NCBI RefSeq assembly: GCF_019320115.1
Contig: NC_089581.1
Location: forward strand, 65,329,310 to 65,393,309
DNA: 64,000 nt
Direction of reading: 5' to 3'
Source of the DNA: Miscanthus floridulus
Taxonomy: Eukaryota > Streptophyta > Magnoliopsida > Poales > Poaceae
Position numbers and translations under genes: made by a program. The notes beneath the pieces are model-generated. The model was not told where the DNA came from, did no database searches, and saw only the letters and a program-made list of their open reading frames with translations. Of the stretch, positions 46,031-57,100 are shown piece by piece (within the stretch, counting starts at the first letter, position 1; each line of letters begins with the position of its first letter).

Positions 46031-48900
46031 AGCATCCCCACCATCGTCCGCTTCCTCCATCTCCACCTCGCATGTGGGCATGCCTTGGCCACGTCCGTCG
46101 TCGTTTCTCCTTCGCGTGCGCGCGAGCCCATAGGGACCCGTGCTAGGAGCCATCCATCCCGTCGTCGCCGTGGTGCCCTTCCCTATCGGACCCGACCGCC
46201 GGTGAGGCCCTACGCGTGTTCCTCTGCTCTGGATAGAGTGAAGGATGAGAGGGACCATGGGGTAAGGAATAAGTCTTTCTAGGGTTCTCAATGTAATTTC
46301 CGTGACTCACTTGAATAATATTTATGTCTGGGGTGGATTAGATAAAGTGCAGAGGCCTTGACGTAATTTGGGTCGCCGCTGCTGGGCTTCCCTGCCTGGG
46401 TTGGGTACCACATGTCCCGCATGGGCTGGCCTACTTTGGCTAGGCTGCACCACTTGGCCGCTTGGGTCGCAGCCAGCCTTGGGTCGCTACCGTGTGCACA
46501 TTGGTGTGCCGCCGGTCGGGTGCATCATTGGGCCGGTCTGCCGCCTGCCGCGCATGGGCCACCATTTACGCCCGCTCACTAGGCTGCTTGCGCAGTGCGC
46601 GTGAACTGCCCCGCCTAGGCTGCGCGTCTGCGTGGGCCGCCGGCCTCCACTGGACCGTGAGCGTGCGCCGGCCCATTTTGATTTCTAGAGCAATTTATAA
46701 TTTAGCTTATAAAGTAAACTTGTAATATCAATATAAATTGTGTAGGTGTACAAAAATGGTGAAACCAATTTTGTTATGTTTCTAAAATCATGATCTACCA
46801 ATTAGTATATTTTGTTCACATAGTTTGATAATATTCTTGGAAGCTATATAATTAATTTAAGATACTTAATATTGTAAAAATATAAACTTGTAGGAATTGT
46901 TGTGATAAATCGGTGATAGTGTTGACTCTGAAATTTTTACAATAGGCTCCTAGCAATATTAGATACTCACTGTAATTTTTGTAGCTCTGGAATAATTAGT
47001 TTGCTAGATAGATAATGATGACCTATTCTGAATAATGATTAAATCGATAGAATGAAATAAAGAAACAACTTGGGTTTGTATAACTAAAACTTTTGTTGGG
47101 AAGTAACGCCTAATTCGACAACATGGACACATAGACTAGCGCATTAAAACTATCTCGTTAGCTTATGAGACGTAATCAGATTTCTAAGCATTTTGGTTGT
47201 TGTCGATTATTTACATCTATGCAATTGCATCAATGCATATCATATAGGTATGATGATGGATCAACAGACCAATTGAAGGATGATTGGGAATCTGAAGATG
47301 GTGTAATGGTATTCTCTCTATGAGATGATGCAATGGGCTTTCTATTCAGATGATGGTGGATGATCTGAAGATACAAATACTAACTTTTAATACATATCTT
47401 ACCCAGGCAAGCCCCGATGCATAACCCTTACTTTTCTATAGTTTAAATTATAATTGTGCATTAAGTTTTAAGGAGTTGATTGAAACCCACTTGCATATAT
47501 ATCTTTATCCAATGAGTCTTACTAGTATGACAGGATCGTGTAGATTATTATGCCATAGGACTCCGGTAGAAGTCGAGTGATAGTTGTCACTTGCGAGAGA
47601 TAGGAAATATACTATTGGATTATTATCACTTGGAATATATAAAAATGGTGGAAAAGGAAAATGGAGACTGGGTAGGGATATGGTTTGGGTATTGGTGGGT
47701 GTAAGAGGTTGTGTCACCGTGGACATGGGGCATGGCTTGGTTACATGCTTTCCCTATCTATATTGGTTAAGGACCGGTCGTTGCATAAGGCATCGTGGGC
47801 AAGTCACAGATTTATTATCCCAAGCACATACTTGTGTATGGGCGCTTGGAAGACTTGTTGCTCTCTTGTCGTGGGTTCTGGCTCTTTTTGGACCGACTGT
47901 CAGGGTTTCTTTTTGGTGGAGGAGGTTCTTGCACCGCACTGAGTCCAGGAGTCAGGGGCGGGGGCTTGGAGTCCTAGTTTGGACGGGGACCTAGAACCCA
48001 AGGATAGGAGGGTGATGGGTTGGTCCTGCTTGTACCTTGGGTATAAGTTAGGCGTGTGTTTTCGAGGTACCCAGCTGGGGGGCATTGATTCATGAATCGT
48101 CAAGCGATCCGGTATGGCTTGTTTCATGTCTAGCACCATAGTAAGAACTAAAAGATGAAAGATGAAATGGAAAAAGAAAATCTGATTGCTTACCACCTAA
48201 TTGAAAGTAGCATAGGTGCTTACATAGAATGGTTAGTTAATGAACCAATGTGGCTATTAATAAAAATCGACTATAAGGACACACTTTTAGTAATGCTTCC
48301 TACAGATGCAATAAACCCACAAGCCAGATAGCCTTGCATATCCTTGGAGTCTTTTCTTTCCTCCTATCGGGTAAGTCTTGCTGAGTACAATTGAGTACTC
48401 AGGGTTTTATTCCCAATGTTGCAGGTGACAGGTGGATGCTAGAGCTGACCCTTATGTGTGGATACCTCCTTGTGGGCTCATCAAGGATTCCTTTATGTTG
48501 CGATTGTAGTTGTTATTTATAACTCTCACCAAATGCTTTTATAAATGAAAGTTTCATAATCTATTGTCGTAGTTTATATATCAATACTTCATCATGTCAT
48601 GATTAGATATTTATTTCCGCTGTAATTCTGATCACATGTTTATATTCCGTTGTTACATTAACTTGCTCATAACTCTGATAATATGATTATAGTCCACTGT
48701 TATACTAATAAATGCTATACTCTGATGTACATGTAAAGTGATGTAAGAAATGGTTGAGAATGATGTAAGCTTTATTCTCTCATTTGTGATCCTGATGGCA
48801 AAAATATGGATTTTTGGGTTCTCCCCTGGGGTGTGCCCGATGGAACCGAGTGATTTAGTGTTCTCCCCTGAGTGCTTAGTGTCTAATGGAAGACGAGCAC
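46031..48900 (+). other. remaining 5' LTR sequence of TK2
   Basis: GC-rich to about 46670, then AT-rich, with LTR-type R-U5 sequence near 48370-48430. Open frames (for example 47584-47994) have no domain support. A passage CTATATTGGTTAAGGACCGG (about 47757) has a counterpart at about 59510 in the third LTR type. Confidence 0.6.
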
Positions 48901-48936
48901 TCCCGAGAGGCATTAGATTAGGCGGTTCTACCACAG

Positions 48937-48949
48937 GTAGTATCAGAGC
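48937..48949 (+). other. primer-binding site of TK2 (tRNA-Met type)
   Basis: GGTAGTATCAGAGC follows the LTR end. It is TGGTATCAGAGC with an extra G/A near the start, so it is a slightly degenerate initiator-tRNA site. Confidence 0.75.
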
Positions 48950-49700
48950 ATAAATGAGAAAATAAAGCTTTAGAACCTCTTTCTAAAATAAAATTTGACA
49001 AAAAAATTCAAAAAGTTAGGACGTCTGTATGCGATGTTATATAAGTAGCCCTATTACTATGGTTATGTATCTAGGATAGATGGCACTCTGCTGACTTAGG
49101 TAGACTTAATCAATTTTTCTGAAGGTACGCTGACTCGAGCATAGTTTTATAGTATCGACTAGCTACAGGGAGAGAACGATGTGCCAAAAATCTAAGAACG
49201 GTTGCCCTATATGTTGGTAACAGTGGAAGGACGTATAGAACTTGTAGTCATGCATATTCGGTCTGTGCATTGTAGCGCTCGTATTGCCCATAGATATGCC
49301 ATCTATAGGTGTCACGCGTGTCGTATTATGCACGACTGACTCATTCTTGTTCCAAAGTTAGGTTTGCACTGTGGCTTTGTGCTCCACGTTCGCCCATGGT
49401 TCACGCCTATCATGACCCATGTCTCCCCGTACCCTTTTTCTACGCTCTTATCGGATCCTTGCCCTGTAGTCATACTAGTCAGTAATGGCATCGCACGTCG
49501 CTCGCCTCGAACACGCTAAATTTGGTCGATTCATTCATAGTGACCCCACGCAAAAACCCTAGTGGACCGCGCCAGGACCACTAAATGCTCTACCTTTATA
49601 AGTAGAGCCTAACTTAGCCCTTGGTACCGCCACTCGGCGCACTTTAGCTCGCTTAGCTTTTCCTTTGAGCCAGCTTTTCGCTCAGCCTTCCTCACCACCA
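48950..49700 (+). other. TK2 leader without ORF
   Basis: No coding frame is recognised between the primer site and the coiled-coil ORF. TTTATAAGTAGAG at about 49594 could be an internal TATA-like box. Confidence 0.4.
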
Positions 49701-49739
49701 TCGCCAAAAATGATAGGAGCCTAGGTTAGTAGTTACTGC

Positions 49740-50630
49740 CTGAATGTTGAGGGTTTTCCCAGAATCCTGCATGCCACCCTGCAAAAGCTCGGAGTCAAAG
49801 ATTGTCCCGAGTATGAGGGCCGTGAGTATGAGGAGCATGGCATCGAGTGGTGTGAGGTTACAGTTTACATCAAGAAGAGTGAAGAGTTCCCTGACCTCAC
49901 TGAAGCCTAGAGTATGACCGCAACTAGGTTTAACTTCATCGACACCTACTAGGTTGTGGCCCGCAAAGCCTTGCGGTAGCTCTGCTAGATCTATGAAGTG
50001 CCCATTGCTCGTACCCCCATGAGGTTCTTTCCACCTTTGGACAAGAATCGACGGGCATGGAGGGCTCGCATGGAGGCTTTTGCAAGGGCGGGATGCGCAA
50101 GAGGACAGTCCAACCATGGTGCACTTGACCACGTACCTACTTGCTCTGGATGACCAGTATGACCGGCAAACCTTGGAACTAAGGATCTGCCTCCATCAAG
50201 CCGAGGAAGCCGAGATCTTCACCTGGATGCTCGAGGTGTAGCTCGCTGAAGCGCATGCCAGTGCTATAGCTGCTGAGAGCCAGGAGACTATCATGTTGGA
50301 AGCTCTGAAGGAGGCTGAAGATTAGCATGTCCATCAGCTATGTGAGGTCTATCTTGTCACTAGTGCCAAGAGGAGGACATTGGCTGCTGAAAGGCAGGAT
50401 GCCCCGATCTTGGAAGGGATCCCTATCCACCCGCTAGAAAGAAGGAGAACCGATGTTGCCAGTGCTGCCAGCACCTCCACCCTTGGAAGTGTTAGAAGTC
50501 AAGCCCTTGGTTCCTCTCACTTAGCCATTGCCACGAGAAGATGCAGATCCATAGCCTAGGCAGTAGAAGAATCCACCAAGCCCAGGAATGAAGATGCGTG
50601 GCTAGAGTAGGTTAGTTGCCTTGGGATGCT
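49740..50630 (+). pseudogene. TK2 internal ORF, uncharacterised coiled-coil protein of Tekay-like elements
   Basis: One frame runs through RVFPRILHATLQKLGV, YEEHGIEWCEVTVYI, VPIARTPMRFFPPLDKN and RRAWRARMEAF, then a helical, Glu/Ala-rich coiled-coil part (LRICLHQAEEAEIF, AEAHASAIAAESQE) and a Pro/Ser-rich tail. It resembles proteins annotated as unclassified retrotransposon proteins in grass genomes, with a conserved RTPMRF[FY]P block; I know of no function. The six stops I located between 49905 and 50325 are all TAG at positions where Gln fits. It lacks CCHC, protease and RT. Confidence 0.6.
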
Positions 50631-50639
50631 ATACCCGTA

Positions 50640-52409
50640 GTAGTAGTGCTTTTCATCGCTGCCCTCTGGTATTGTACTCTTGCTGTTGTTGGTCCGTAGG
50701 TGAGATCATCCGTTGTAGGGAAGGTGAATGTTGTGTCATGAATGGGAGCCTAAATGCCTATACATTGTACCCATATAAGACCGTTCAGAATATGCATTTT
50801 AATTATTTCACTGTGTTTATTGTGTTCATTTACTTTAAGTTTCGTTAGACATGCTTAAAGTTTTCAAGGGTGATATTAAGTGGGTTACAAGAGAAGTTGC
50901 CATTTAGATACCAACTGATTAGCCGTGATTGGATAAGTTTGGACACTGTATCGACTAATTATGGATGTTCCAATAGAACACTTAAATATCTTTAAATCAA
51001 ATCCGCCATTGGATTTGAATTCCTTGTCCCTTGTTGTGAAGGGAACCCTTGTTGTTTGAATTTTTCTTTGCAATACTCCCTTACTCTGTGGTCTATGACC
51101 CCACCGCCTTCATGGCGTGTAAATTGGTAGTAGTTGCCTGGTTAATAGCTTATGGTGTCACGATGAAACCGAGGGCTCCCTATGGAACAACTACCACATG
51201 GTGATGCTGCTCGGCACGCGCTGGTATCGAGGTTGTTGACCAAGTACCTTTACCAAGTTACACCTCCATACCACTTTTGCTACAAATAATTTCCTTGGAA
51301 ATGTTCAGATGTTCTAACGGGAAATCCACAACAGGTTGATGACATAGTGTTCTCTCAAGGTAAGCAAGAGGAGGTGGTTTTGGAGGAAGAAAGTATGACA
51401 TGGTCTTAGTCTACATGAAAGACAGATGTGGTCAAGGAAGGGAAGAAGAAAAAAGTAGTAAGGAAAGTTAGCCTTGGTTAGTCGGGAGCGATTGTAAAAG
51501 TCTGAGTGGACGTCATGTCCCTAGCCCTTTGTTTAGTTGACCTCGCTACGCTTGCTGGGTTATTTTCGCTATGTGCCCTATGGATGCCATTTTTGCCGGG
51601 TCCATTAGCACTCCGTTTTTGCGTGGCCGCGACATCGTGCCACACTCGCTGTTCTTGTGCACTGTGCACTTTTCCTTTTCCCCAGCATTCGGTCGGCTCT
51701 CGACTCTCATGCCTCGTCCCTCGTACCAGACCCCCTCCCCTCTCCTTTCTTTCTTCTTTTGGGGACACGACCGCTCACACGCCTCCCTCATCGAGTGCAC
51801 CCTCTTATATCCTCTCTTTTATTTCCCATCCGCACGCTTGTGCAGGGAGCGCACCATGGCCGTGTTTATCCCCACAACATGAACCATCTGTGTATCCCAT
51901 GCCCGCACACATCCACTTCTGGTGTGTTGTGCCCCACGTCCGTTCGCCTCTATAAGATACCCTTGGTCCTTGCTCTTCTTCTACATCCCATTCCCTCGCA
52001 TTTGGGGCAGAGTTATGAAATCCAGTTGCCATTGTGAAGCTAGGTTCGTCAGTTTGAGGTGATGGTGTAATCTGAGGAGAAGAAAGGATCCGGTTCATTG
52101 AAGAAGTTCAAGTTCCCTTTGGGGTAGTCAATCTTAGGCTTCACGATGTTTTACTTCTTAGTCGACTATTTCTGGATTTGTTGGACCTACACCATGTTTT
52201 GGATAATCATTATCTTGTTGTTTCTCCATTGCCCTCATCTATCTCGACTTCTAGATTAAGTCTTGGTTGTATTAGTTTGCTCTTAACCTTGTATCTCTAA
52301 ATCCCTGGGTGGTTAGCGTTCGAAGTCGTGTAATCTTTCAAGTAATCCCGGATCTACGTAATGTCATCGTGTTTCCCGTCTTTTGGTTCTTACTTCAAAT
52401 CTTGAGATG
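50640..52409 (+). other. TK2 interior, no supported gene
   Basis: Several overlapping ORFs at 51480-52100 on both strands are Ser/Pro/His-rich and mutually overlapping, which suggests composition rather than coding. The stretch EEKKGSGSLKKFKFPLG at about 52075-52125 is a short basic peptide before a stop, possibly a remnant tail. Confidence 0.45.
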
Positions 52410-52413
52410 AGAT

Positions 52414-52433
52414 TCTTTTTAAGGGGGGTTGGT
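52414..52433 (+). other. polypurine tract of TK2
   Basis: TTAAGGGGGGTTGGT directly precedes the 3' LTR start TGTAACA at 52434. It uses the same wording as the TK1 tract. Confidence 0.85.
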
Positions 52434-53579
52434 TGTAACATCATGGTGTTACGAGCTCGTTGAGCACCGTGATTTAGGCCAAGTAAAAACTTTCGAAATG
52501 AGTTTCTCGAAATTTTTTATTTAAAATGTACTTGATGCGATAAGCGAATCCCATGTGACTTAGTTTTATGGACTCTAATAAACGCCCAAGTTAAATTACT
52601 CAGTGCGTAAAGATATGTAGGAATGTCAAATGGTGATGCTAGGGAATGATTTATTCTATTAGATTAACCATGAAAAGCAACTTTTATAAATAAAATAAAA
52701 TCCATTAATAAATAGAATGATATATATATATACTCATGTGTTTATTTTGATAAGCATGAACTGACGAGAGAGAGAGAGCACAGTAGCTTTGTTTATTTTT
52801 TCTGGCGTACAATGTACTCGTTGCATGGTAATTATTCACCGTCTCATTTTTGTTGTGGCTCTACACCCCGAAACGTCCATTTACCTATGGCCCTATCTTT
52901 CTCTCCATCATTTGCGTCATGTCTAAAATTTTTAATTGCAGCACGGGCTCTGTCGTGCCCACATCCCCGCTAAGCACCACCGTCCTTTTGCTCGCTTCGT
53001 CGCATCATCTCTGACTGCTTTGCTTGACTCACTACCGAGCCTCATGCTGCTCCCCTTCCTCTATTTTTCTATGGCCTCAGTCTTGTCTCTGCCTGCCTCT
53101 TCTTGTCTCTGCTCTCCTTTTTCACTCTACTAGACAAGCAGCTCAGAATCATTACCACCAGAGCAAAAGCACGCACGCAAGCAACACAGCTCATCCTTGT
53201 CGCGTACGCTGACATGATAGTGCCGTGCAGGCCGGTACCCCTCCAAGTTGTTGCTACTGCCTGCTACCCTCTGCTTCTTCTACTTCTTGAGGATGCTAGG
53301 CCACTACTTGACTTTCCCACCCCACTCTCCACTGCTAGCTCACTATAGCAATCTCTCCTCTGCTCCCACTCCTCTAGGGCCGGGTCTAGCAGTGAGCGAG
53401 ATCGAGCACTGATAGCAAGTGAAGATGGTGGCATCTTGCAGGTTCAAGCCCATCATGGAGTTCTCCTTGGAGGGGCGGTCGGAGCAAGCGGTGGTGGCCA
53501 TCCTGAATGGCACGCTACTCATCTTCTAGAGCACATTCCTCTACTACCTCCTTGTGGCGTTGGAGGCTGGGAGCGTCCT
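52434..53579 (+). repeat. 3' LTR of TK2, first 1.15 kb
   Basis: It is collinear with 44420-45566. It stops at GAGCGTCCTT where a TK1-type LTR begins with TGTAGCACC. The rest of the LTR is not present. Confidence 0.88.
53425..53579 (+). pseudogene. captured GPAT fragment, 3' LTR copy
   Basis: It starts at ATG 53425: VASCRFKPIMEFSLEG, then AILNGTLLIF, TAG, STFLYYLLVALEAGSVL. In places it is closer to the plant family than the 5' LTR copy (EAGSVL against ETRSIL). The in-frame TAG corresponds to CAG in the 5' LTR copy. It is truncated by the insertion at 53580. Confidence 0.7.
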
Positions 53580-56500
53580 TGTAGCACCTAGTTTTAAAGA
53601 CAAAACCAGATACACACTATATGTGAGCCCAGGAAGTCAAATTTCACATATAGCCACAAATAAGGGTAATATCAAGAGACAATACTTATTACATATCGTA
53701 TTAGTAAAAGGAAAATAACCTTAGAGTATAGACAGTGGAAAGTCGACTCTGATCTTTAGGCGAAGACACCAAATCTATAGGGACGACTGACTGGTTGACC
53801 ACAGGCCTAACTCCTCCAAACCAGCAATCTGGTACCCATCTTGGATTTTTATCCAAGTATAGAAAAGTAAAACAAGCGTAAGTACATGTTGTACTTAACA
53901 ATTATATCATGGGGTTCATGAGGCTCAAAAGGCTGACACTTGTTAACTACGATTAGCTTTAATGTGTCATCTTTTTAAGCAATTGAGTGGAAAAGAATTT
54001 ATCATCCCCATAAACACATGATCAGGTAAACATGAATAATATATAGCATAAACAATCAATTATTAGCATCATCATTATCCATTATTGATCATCTCTATTC
54101 CATAAGGGTCCAAGGCCGCTCGTGACCGTGAGCACGGCTGATATATCAGTTTTATACTCTACAGAGTTTGTACACTTTCACTGTGAGTCGTGATTTACCC
54201 TTTCGCCCGAGGTAGCTAATCTCTTGACCCACTTCCAAGGAAGGTCGGCAGGGTTCACTATGAAGCCTTTCAAAGGTTTGTCTAACAAGTTAGGGCCGCT
54301 AGGCGTATGTGGCCCCTCTCTAGGAGTGGCACACGTGGGCATCGTAGCACGGTACACACATCCTAGCAGGAAAGGAAACATACCCTCATGCACCATAAAG
54401 GTAACCACTAACAAGCTAGAAAAGGTCCTCATACTGAGCTAAAGCTAGAGCCATATATCCCTCACAGCTGTACTGTAAATCCCAGATGATCGCTTACAGA
54501 TAAGTCCTTAGGGAGAGGAATCTAAATCATTTAGAAAGTAGCTAAACACTCCAGCCCCCTATTTTCATGTTGCTAAAAAGTCATGTTTTAATGTTTATTG
54601 CATATACCATTAGTCAAGTTATAAGATCATGGTTTTAATTAAGCAGTAGAAAAAACTACCGAATGCAATAACCCAAAGGTTTCAAGGTACAAGATATCAA
54701 ATATCTAGGATATCCTTATTGGGAACAAGGTAGACACATGCAATATGAATTAAATGATTAAATGTGAATAGGTAACAAGGATGGTCCCATGCTATACTTG
54801 CCTTACACACCGATCCTTTGGTAAGCTTTACTCTTCACGTCCTTCTTCTTCTTCTTGGATCACCATGTATATCTCACCGACTAGACGTAATCATAGAACA
54901 CCACACAAACATCCATACACATACATGCATAGCATACAATTGCATTTATATCAGAACAGTACACCAATAAGTAAAAGAGTTTGAAACACGATTCTACGTA
55001 TCGCTACGAACACATAGTCGCGAGAGGCACGCTAAATGAAGCTACGGTTGAAAAGTTACGACTACCGAGAGATTTGCTTAATACGTTGAAAAGAAGACTA
55101 TAGGCTTTATTTATGTTAACCATATGAATTCATATATAAAAGATATTTTATAAATAATATAGATTAAATTAAGTCAATTTTAGATTTGAATTATAAAACA
55201 AAAGTAAATCAAATCATATTTTATTTATAAAATCTAGTTGCATAATCTTTAATCAAGATATGATTTAAACTATGATTTTTATGAAATAGTAATATAGTAA
55301 ACATCATTACTAATGCGTAGATCTCATCGTTATGAAACAAACGCAACTTGGACGGACTATTTGGGAGTTAAAATGAATAAGTTATGATTTAAACAAGTTT
55401 TCCTATAGTTAGATAATAGATTAAATCTATCCATGAATTTTAGATATTGAAAATAGGTCTAACAGTTGTATAAACATGTAGAAAATGTAAATATGGTCCT
55501 AATGCAATTTGAACGGGTCAAATCAGACTTAAAACACAAAAGTTACGCATGAAATAAGATTCAGTGGCATTTTTGTAAATAACTTGAACTCATTTTTGAA
55601 TTAAAACAATTAAAATATTAAATTACATGGTTGTTTGACTGCGGGTACTAATTCTTGAAAACACAGGGTCTGAAGTGAATAAAAATAGGACTGAAATGTA
55701 TTTATTTAAAACTGTTATGGACTGCGGGTTGATTACTTGGAAATCCGGGGGCTAACTACAAAACGTGCGTAGCTTGACTGCTGGGTTGACCGCACTGCTG
55801 ACCGGGTTAACGCGTGGCGCGTGCGGACTAGCACGGTGCACCACATGGCATGGACCAGCGCTGACGCAGGCACGGTGCGCCAGGTCCATGGCTCGCTGTG
55901 GACCGAACTGGTAAGATCTAATCAAGGCCGTCCATGCAAGATCTAACAGCACAGGGTGCACGAGAGTACCTCCACCGTCTGCACAGCACCTCCGACGAGC
56001 CCGCCATGGCTGGCGGCGCCCGATGCTCCACGGCGAACACCGACATGGCGCTCCAGACCTCCCCGGGTCAAACTGAGCATACAGACACATAGCACGAGGG
56101 CTCACGGACTCAATGGAGCACAAATCTTGGGCGGGGAACGCGTCGGAGTGACGGTCCTATGGTGGCGCTATGGCTGGCGTGCCTAGAACTCGCTAGTACG
56201 GCATTCTAGGGCGTCAACTACCGAAATGGGGGCACGAGGAGGTGGAGAAGCTCACCACGAGGTCGACGAAATTGATCGCGGCATCCGGGAGGGCTTCGAA
56301 GGCATGGGTCGATGATGGCGGCAGCAGCTAGAGAGAGAGGGAGGGCACAGGTGAGATGAAATCAAAGCAAATCATGGCCAAAACATGAAATTGAAGGTAC
56401 CTATGGCTCCTTTAGGTCACGACAAATCTCACTGGCGCATTGGCGACAAGGATTGCGCTCGGGAGTGGGGGATTCACTGGCGACGGTGAGTGCGAGCTTC

Positions 56501-57100
56501 GAGCGGACAGGAAAGGGGAGAAGGAAGGGGTGTGGCTCGGGTTTTATAGGCGGGGAGAGGCGCTGCGTAGATGGTAGGGAGCGAAGCGCAGTGATTATGG
56601 CAATTTCCATGCAGGCGTAGTGGGCCGATGGCTTGCCGCGCATGGCAGCGCCATTGATGGGGCGGAGGAAGGAAAGAAGTAGGGGAAGAAAAGGAAAGGA
56701 AGAAGGGGACGGGGCCGACTGTTGGGTGGGACCCAGGTCGCAGCGAGAGGGAGAGAGGAGCGGACGGGCGTGTGCGGTGAAGGGCCGAAGCGGCCACGGG
56801 GGAGCTGGGCCGACGTGGGATGGGCCACGCGCAAGAGGAAGGAAGAAAGGGGAGGCGCGCGGGGCGACGGCGCGTGTGGGCCGCGAGCAAGCCGTGCGGA
56901 GTAGGCCAAGGGGAGGAGGAGAAGGGAAGGGTGGCTGGGCCAGGCAACGAGCTGAGCCGAGAGTGGGAGGGGAAGTGCGGGCCGAAGGGAAAAGAAGGGT
57001 GGGCCTTCGGGCCAAATGAGAGAGGAGTTTTTCCTTCTTTTTATTTTTTTCAAATCCTTTTTCTACTTTGAGTTTCCAATTCCAAGCCAAATTCTATGTA
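53580..57100 (-). repeat. diverged TK1-family LTR inserted in the TK2 3' LTR, right end missing
   Basis: It starts TGTAGCACCTAGTTTTAAAG with a clean LTR terminus at the junction. It is collinear with TK1 LTRs through the AGTCGTGATTTACCCTTTCG and AACACATAGTCGCGAGAGGC regions into the GC-rich block (56100-57010). Similarity to TK1 fades near 57030-57110 without the terminal GGGTGTTACA. It is much more diverged than the TK1 pair, so it is an older or different subfamily. The 229-codon minus-strand frame at 57090-56401 lies in the GC-rich block and is not supported as a gene. Confidence 0.75.

Larger units (their letters stand above)
44420..48935 (+). repeat. 5' LTR of TK2, about 4.5 kb
   Basis: It begins TATAACACCCTGATGTTACG, where the partner has TGTAACATCATGG, so the terminal TG has mutated to TA. 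It ends GGCGGTTCTACCACA directly before the primer site. Close to its 3' end it has AGTACTCAGGGTTTTATTCCC, typical R-U5 wording of this superfamily. The unusual length is partly due to host-derived inserts at 45408-46030. Confidence 0.85.
44420..53579 (+). mobile_element. Tekay-like LTR element TK2, plus strand, 3' LTR truncated
   Basis: The 5' LTR is 44420-48935, the primer site about 48937-48949, the interior to 52433 and the 3' LTR 52434-53579 (first 1146 bp only). It encodes one coiled-coil ORF and no pol. No target duplication can be paired: CGGAC precedes it, and the right end was lost in the rearrangement that also created the 57100 junction. Confidence 0.85.

Noticed and set aside
48930..48950. 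tRNA gene suggested by the tRNA-Met-like sequence
   Set aside because: Only the 3' acceptor-stem complement is present, directly after an LTR end, so it is a primer-binding site.
51478..52098. Cluster of six overlapping ORFs up to 149 codons on both strands
   Set aside because: Mutually overlapping, Ser/Pro/His-rich, no motif. It is interior sequence of TK2 with no coding support.
56401..57090. 229-codon minus-strand open frame, Pro/Arg/Ser-rich, with two overlapping frames of about 155 codons
   Set aside because: It lies in the GC-rich block of a TK1-type LTR. All three minus frames and the plus strand are open together, which is a composition effect, and no domain is recognisable.
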